From: Macrotrachela quadricornifera | Lineage: Eukaryota > Rotifera > Eurotatoria > Philodinida > Philodinidae | Length of the DNA stretch: 64,000 nt | Assembly (NCBI GenBank): GCA_022393335.1 | Contig: JAJEKB010020897.1 | Location: forward strand, 246,501-310,500 | Direction: 5' to 3' | Shown here: one piece after another, positions 58,869 to 64,000 of the stretch | Position numbering within the stretch: position 1 is the stretch's first letter | How the letters are laid out: each line of letters begins with the position of its first letter | Notes under the pieces: generated by a model | Databases searched by the model: none | What the model was told of the DNA's origin: nothing | Seen by the model: the letters and a program-made list of their open reading frames with translations, nothing else | Made by a program: the position numbers and the translations under genes

Positions 58869-61800
58869 CATACGCGGCGGAGCCATTAGGCCTGGGTAGG
58901 CTCGAGCCTACCCTAGTTTCCAGTAGGGTAGGCCTGGGTAGGCTCGATTTTACAGAAAAATTTTCTGATATTGGACACTGTCGGTATATGTATCAAATAT
59001 TGAATCAACATGTATGCTTTTCAAATTAAAACTTAATAGATTATTCTTTAATTTTAAATATATCTAAAATAAATTTTAATTTTTTAGATATTTAAATATG
59101 ATTTTTCTTTTCGTATAACAATGCCGGCTAAACAAAGTCAAATCATGTCTTTTTTTCAAAATAAAAAACGAAAGATCAATAATAGTTTTGATGGAAATTC
59201 TCTTCCAGTTGATATATCATCAACTATATCAAATGAAACTCAAGAAGAATTGGAATTGTGTGAAGAAATTCCATCATTTGAACCACCAACAGTTTCAGCA
59301 CCAGTTTCACCAACAGCAGCTCCTTCAAGAACAACTTCATCAACAACAGTTTTATTCGCACCATCTTCACCAACAAAAGTTTTATCTGCACCATCTTCAC
59401 CAACAACAATTTTATCAAGACTAACTTTATCAACATCACCTCCATCAATGCCAACTTCAACAAAAATAGCCTCATCAGCACCAGCTTCATCAATACAAAA
59501 ATAAAAATGTGAACTTGTGTGTTGTACTTCCGAATATCCATTTATTCCTGAAGATCAATCTGATCTTGAGTCAACCGGTCGTAAACGAACTTGTCAACTA
59601 GGATGGTTTACGAAATTCAAGTGGTTATCGTACTGTGAAGTAAGAAATAATAAAAATATGATCATAAATGATCATTCTGCTGAACGATTTTGATTTTTCT
59701 CATTTTATCTTTTTATAGAGTGAGAAAAAAGTGTATTGTTATTTCTGTCGTTATGCCTATTTTGGTGGTTTTCATCCGGAAATAAATAAAATTGGAGAAA
59801 CATCATTGACTTTTGTAGGTTATCAAGATTGGGAAAATACATTAGCTTGTTTTGTTAAGCATGAGTCTGGTAAAGTACATAGTGACTGTGTCTATCTAGT
59901 AAAACAACAACAAAAACCAACAGTTGCTGCTCGTTTAAGTCTTGCACATGAAAAACAACAAACAGAACGATGTAAAATGTTTTTAGTGCAAGTTGAATGT
60001 GTAAAGTATTTGTTAAGACAAGGTTTAGCTATTTGAGGTCACGTAGAAAACGAAGGAAATTTGATACAATTATTGAAACTTCGTGCAGCTGATGTACATG
60101 GTCTTGATTCATGGGTTGAGGATGGAAATTATTTATCACACGATATTATAAATGAGATTTGTCAAATTATATCATTATCAATTATTCGTGAATTAATCAA
60201 TGAAGTAAGAGCCTTTTCTTCAGAACTAAATACTTTAGACTGTTCTTTGAGTACTAATATCACTGGTTGTTTTTCAAAATCTTTTACTTTGCATTTTGTT
60301 ATAGTACAAAAGAAAATATAAAACTTAGAGAAGTGATGAAAAGATTTGGTTTTTCATTAACTAGTTTTGATGTGTATATCATCTAGTCAAGTGACTTTTT
60401 TTATCTTATCTGTCTGTCTGTCAATGTTTTCTTTAGATTTCTGAGCGAGAATTCTATAGTATCATATGTGATGCAACCAGTGATGAATCTGGTATTGAAC
60501 AATTATGTTTCACCATCATATCAGTTGATAAAGACTTTATTGTGCATGAAGATGTGCTCGGATTATATGCTATAACGTCGGAAACAGCAGAACATATTAC
60601 TGAAGTTATTCTCGATATTTTAATTAGATGTAACTTAAATTTAAAATATTGCAGAGGTCAAGCTTATGATGGAGCACCAACAATGGCTGGCCATATATCC
60701 GGTGTATCTACAAGAATAAAAAGTTTATGCAGTAAAGCGTTTTTCGTTCATTGCAATGCACATTCTTTAGATCTTGCTTTACAAGATCTAAGTCGTGGTT
60801 CATTTGCTATTTCTGATGCTTTAGATATAACAAAAGATATTGTTAACTTCATCAAGGAATCTCCTAAGAGATTAAATTTATTAGATGTTATAAGTGGTTC
60901 AGACCATTATTATAAACTGAAGGCACTTTATCCAACTCGATGAACCGTGCGTGCATCGTCGATGAATTTATTGATTATTAATTATTCACTGGTTAAAACA
61001 ACATTAGGTGCAATAAGTGAAGAAGCTGGACGTCCAGCAGCAAAAGCCAATGGTTGGCAGGAAAAAATGGAAAAATTTTCATCTTATTTTGGACTTAAAC
61101 TAGGCAAGTGTATAAAACTGAATATATTATTCGTTTTCCAGAAAGAAAACGTTTTAACAAGATATTCCTCTTCTCTTCAAATAATTCAAACAGAAACTGA
61201 AATGCAAGAAAAGCAATTTGACTCGTTAGTTTGATTGTTTTTCAATCATCTTTTAGATAGTCAAACTTCCTTTTTATACGAATAGATGATTTAAAATAAC
61301 ATTGACTTTTTATTTATATCTGTATTTTTATATTTTAGCACATTTAATATTTTCTGCTACTGAAACAGTATCATGTAGTTTACAACGTGTAGATAATAAT
61401 CTACAGGATATTCTATGTGCAATTGATACATTAATTAATTACTTAATGAGAATCAAAACTGATCATTATTTTAAAACATTTTATGAAGGTATACATGATG
61501 ATGCTAAATCATTAACTGATGAACCAATTTTACCACGTATTCGTAAACCACCTTCAAGATTTGATTTTTTATCATCAGCAACACATTATGAAAATGTTTA
61601 TGAATTTTATCGTCATCAATATTTTGATATTATCAATAAAATTTTAAATTTTCTCAACTTACGTTTTAATCAATCAGTATTTCCATTATTGTGTAAAGTT
61701 GAAAAATTATTATTATCAGCAGCTAATGGTATGAAGGATGATGATATAATATCCCTGAATGATATTAATGAATTTTTAATCGATGATATCAATGTTGAAC

Positions 61801-62434
61801 GATTACAACATGAATTACCAATGTTGTCTGATTATTTTTTAAGCATTAATAATGAAAAAAATTTAGGTATAAAACAAATTACAAAAATTAGTACCATCTG
61901 TCAATTATTAAATACATATCAAATTGGAAAAACTATGTTTCATGAATACAATAAATTGTTGTTGTTATATTTGACAATTACAATTACTACAGCGACTGCC
62001 GAAAGATCCTTTAGTGCTCTTAATCGAATAAAAACATATTTACGTTGTACAATGACTCAACATCGTTTAAACCATGTTATTATTCCTCACATACATAAGG
62101 AAAAATTAGATCAACTTGATTTGAACAAAATCTGCTCAGATTTTATCTCAAAAAATGAAAGTCGAAAGGCTTTCTTCGGTCATGAATAGTTCTATTGATC
62201 TTATTGTATCTTTTTATTTGTTATTCAAGCACTATTCTAACATTTTACTACCGATATAGGATTTTATTTAGAACAATAAAACATCATACACTTGTTATAT
62301 TTCTAGAGTAGTTGACGTCAACAAGAAAATATTAAAAACTAACACTTAGAAAAGGCTTCATCTAATTTACTTTTCGAAGTATTTCATTTGTGAAGTTGAG
62401 CCTACCCTAGACTGAAATCGTTCCGCCGCCCCTG
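58869..62434 (+). mobile_element. hAT transposon, 3,566 bp, with perfect 8-bp target duplication
   Basis: The insertion is flanked by GTTATTGT at 58861-58868 and 62435-62442. The right terminus read inward is CAGGGGCGGCGGAACGATT; the left is CATACGCGGCGGAGCCATT. These are inverted repeats with several mismatches at the outer left end. Both continue into a GGGTAGGCTC subterminal motif, which is also repeated at 58898-58953. The 8-bp duplication and CAGGGGCGG end place it in the hAT superfamily. The left end's changes could impair mobilisation. It carries a broken transposase gene. Confidence 0.95.
59121..62189 (+). pseudogene. hAT transposase with TTF-type zinc finger, broken by nonsense codons
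   Basis: Remains in order. 59121-59640: N-terminus with a PIP-box-like QSQIMSFF and KKRK, a Ser/Thr/Pro region of 30-bp DNA repeats, and the start of the TTF finger (CQLGWFTKFKWLSYC). Then an intron to about 59720. 59720-60320: the rest of the finger (YCYFCRYAYFGG) and the DUF4371-like region. 60436-60943: catalytic-core start DATSDESG and HCNAHSLDLALQDL. 60944-61234. About 61340-62189: hAT dimerisation region (TATAERSFSALNRIKTYLR). In-frame stops are TAA near 59502, TGA at 60034-60036 in place of a probable Arg, and TGA at 60941-60943 in place of a probable Trp. Frames otherwise stay readable, so decay is recent. Probably immobile on its own. Confidence 0.85.
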
Positions 62435-62442
62435 GTTATTGT

Positions 62443-63222
62443 ACTTTGCAGGTTTGAATTTTATTTTCAGAAAAATAAAGAATGATTACAATACAGAGCA
62501 CACTTTTTGATGGAATTTATCTCAAAAGAAATAAAACTATTAACTATATTAATAAGCGAAAATTGTATTACAGAAGAAAATATTTTTTTTACTTTCTCAA
62601 ATCTTGAGCGAAAAAATGAATATTATAAAAATTAAAGTGATGATCAATTTTCTAAAGAAAGAATTTATGATTATAATTTCCATGTCAAAATATATTCGAT
62701 ATGTTGCTAATTGAATTACATTACATTTTGAATAATAAATTGTATATATAAGATTAGTTCTCTTTCGATAGGTCAGATATTCATCTAAACGCATCCTGTG
62801 GCAATGGTTTTTATCTTTGAAATGAAAAATTGTTAAAACAAAATCTGATATCATAAAGAAAAAATAAGATATGGAAGAAAAGACGTTGCTTTTTCGATAC
62901 GATCGTCTACAAGATTGTATTATGCTTTGCTTTTCATCATCTAAGTGGTGTACCTGATTAGATAGATGAAAAGATATTATATGAAAAAATTATTTTTCTC
63001 GTCGGATGTCGTCAAATGAATTTTTTCTATATGGCGGTATTGTAATATCTATTGGTCGGCTTGAAATATTCTTTAATAGTGAAGAAAAAAACGTCATTCA
63101 TTTATTCTCAGTTAATCACATAGATCGACAACAGCTATTTATTTAATCACAAATTCTAATACTGCTCTTGGCTGAATCAGTAAATTGGTTTTATTATAAT
63201 TTAATTATATTGATATAGTCAA
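62443..63222. other. Intergenic, no gene recognised
   Basis: AT-rich spacer between the hAT insertion and the right-edge gene. The minus-strand frame at 62597-62854 lacks any recognisable feature. Confidence 0.4.
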
Positions 63223-64000
63223 ATGATGTCTGATCCGAATTCACATAAAGTAGGTAAGGATATTTGGACACTTACTAGTCTAGAAGAAATAGTTGCTGCT
63301 ATTGCTTCACTTGGTGATCGTTATAAAGAACTAAATGAGGAGACATGGCGATTAAATGCTAAAACAAAATTATCGACTTCACTTTGGGAGCAACTTATTA
63401 AAAAATTAGAACTTGATAATACTGAAAAAAGGCGCCACTCTTTGTACAATATATGGAGATCAACAGTTCATTGCGTTCCTGAACGTGTCAAAAAAGAATT
63501 AGAAAGAAGAAAGAAAAATATAATTGATGAAGATAATGATAATATCAATGCAGAAGAAGAAGTATCTGTTCAAAAGAATAATAATGTACAATTAATGCCT
63601 GACCCATCATTACCGTTACCTGAACCGCCGAATACACGTACTCGTAAGGCAAAAACTCTAAATGATAATATTATTGAACAGTCAACTGTCAGTGAAGTAT
63701 CATTTATTTTGACTGCAGCTGAATGGAAAGCTGTAGTTAGTTGCACAAAAAAAGAATTACATAAGGGTTGGACAAAAATATTTTCCGACAAACTAACTTC
63801 ATGTGGAATAACATGTGCATTACAATTTTTTAAAACACACATTAAAAAAGGAAAAAGAAAACGACATTGTAAATATTTTTGGTGTCGTTCTAAGTGCACT
63901 GGTGAGTATTGCACTAGATCATATTTTATTAAACTTGTAGGTAGTGTGGATTTCAACGGATCACCAACATTTCGTACACAAATCTCAGGTACAGAAAGAC
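63223..64000 (+). CDS. 5' part of an unrecognised gene, open to the window edge
   Basis: From ATG ATG at 63223 the frame stays open for 259 codons to the end of the window. It begins with a helical region (IWTLTSLEEIVAAIASLGDR) and a Trp-containing, Myb/SANT-like stretch (LWEQLIKKLELDNTEKRRHS). An acidic, Asn-rich and Pro-containing linker follows, then a second region (LTAAEWKAVVSCTKKELHKG). A Cys cluster comes last, HCKYFWCRSKCTGEYC, spaced like a small zinc site. A GGTGAGT at 63900 could be a splice donor. The basic and Cys-rich content would suit a DNA-binding or transposon-derived protein, but I cannot name a family. Confidence 0.6.
   Translation, partial: MMSDPNSHKVGKDIWTLTSLEEIVAAIASLGDRYKELNEETWRLNAKTKLSTSLWEQLIKKLELDNTEKRRHSLYNIWRSTVHCVPERVKKELERRKKNIIDEDNDNINAEEEVSVQKNNNVQLMPDPSLPLPEPPNTRTRKAKTLNDNIIEQSTVSEVSFILTAAEWKAVVSCTKKELHKGWTKIFSDKLTSCGITCALQFFKTHIKKGKRKRHCKYFWCRSKCTGEYCTRSYFIKLVGSVDFNGSPTFRTQISGTER

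Noticed and set aside
59188..59541. Alternative long frames on both strands over the Ser/Thr/Pro region of the transposase
   Set aside because: They are shadows produced by the 30-bp DNA repeats of the hAT N-terminal exon.
1..64000. Search for tRNA, rRNA, CRISPR arrays and prokaryotic operons
   Set aside because: No B-box-like tRNA element with a matching cloverleaf, no rRNA-like stretch and no regularly spaced short repeats were seen. Only reading by eye was possible, so a tRNA scan would be needed to be sure.

Overview
This is AT-rich eukaryotic (metazoan) nuclear DNA. Genes carry GT-AG introns, most of them about 45-110 bp, there is one 10-base assembly gap, and there are no prokaryotic operons, rRNA, tRNA or CRISPR arrays that I could recognise. 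The mix of compact introns, single-exon peptide-type GPCRs, TIR/ankyrin/ADP-ribosyltransferase proteins, Thr-stalk type II membrane proteins and many decayed DNA transposons suggests a bdelloid rotifer. That assignment is inference, not something the sequence states.

Layout, 1-32 kb. The left edge (1-115) looks like the end of a hAT-type transposon. A complete 18-exon lysosomal alpha-mannosidase gene (GH38) fills 1.6-6.4 kb (+). Directly behind it is a previously hidden 14-3-3 pseudogene (-, 6.64-7.29 kb), then a single-exon Golgi-type sulfotransferase (+, 8.5-9.6 kb) and a 125-bp tandem satellite (10.4-10.9 kb). At 12.3-21.0 kb two long paralogous genes point away from each other. Each encodes a helical N-terminal region, a TIR domain, an ankyrin repeat and a C-terminal ADP-ribosyltransferase domain. 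In both, the ART R-S-E signature is intact while the TIR catalytic Glu position is Ile. A nested pair of non-autonomous transposons (21.1-22.5 kb) and tandem repeats with inverted GC-rich ends (23.2-24.3 kb) follow. Then come a 7-exon type II membrane protein with a Thr stalk and discoidin-like ectodomain (-, 24.5-27.4 kb), a 630-bp foldback element, and a 2-exon multi-pass membrane protein with a Cys-rich module (-, 29.6-32.4 kb).

Layout, 32-64 kb. After about 4 kb with no clear gene lies a single-exon GBP/dynamin-like GTPase fused to an HSP20-like domain (+, 36.6-38.1 kb). The next 19 kb is a direct segmental duplication: copy A at about 38.2-48.2 kb and copy B at about 49.9-57.3 kb. Each ends in one of two near-identical class A GPCR genes, and each is laced with palindromic mobile elements. 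A second satellite of about 123 bp (57.7-58.1 kb) and the assembly gap precede a 3,566-bp hAT transposon (58.87-62.43 kb) with a perfect 8-bp target duplication and a transposase broken by nonsense codons. The right edge holds the 5' part of an unrecognised gene.

The genes do not form one pathway. The best candidate for an undescribed system is the divergent ARM-like/TIR/ANK/ART pair: predicted NAD-using effectors joined to an apparently non-catalytic TIR module, possibly innate immune or stress signalling. The GTPase-HSP20 fusion and the duplicated GPCRs with differences clustered in extracellular loops are also worth attention.
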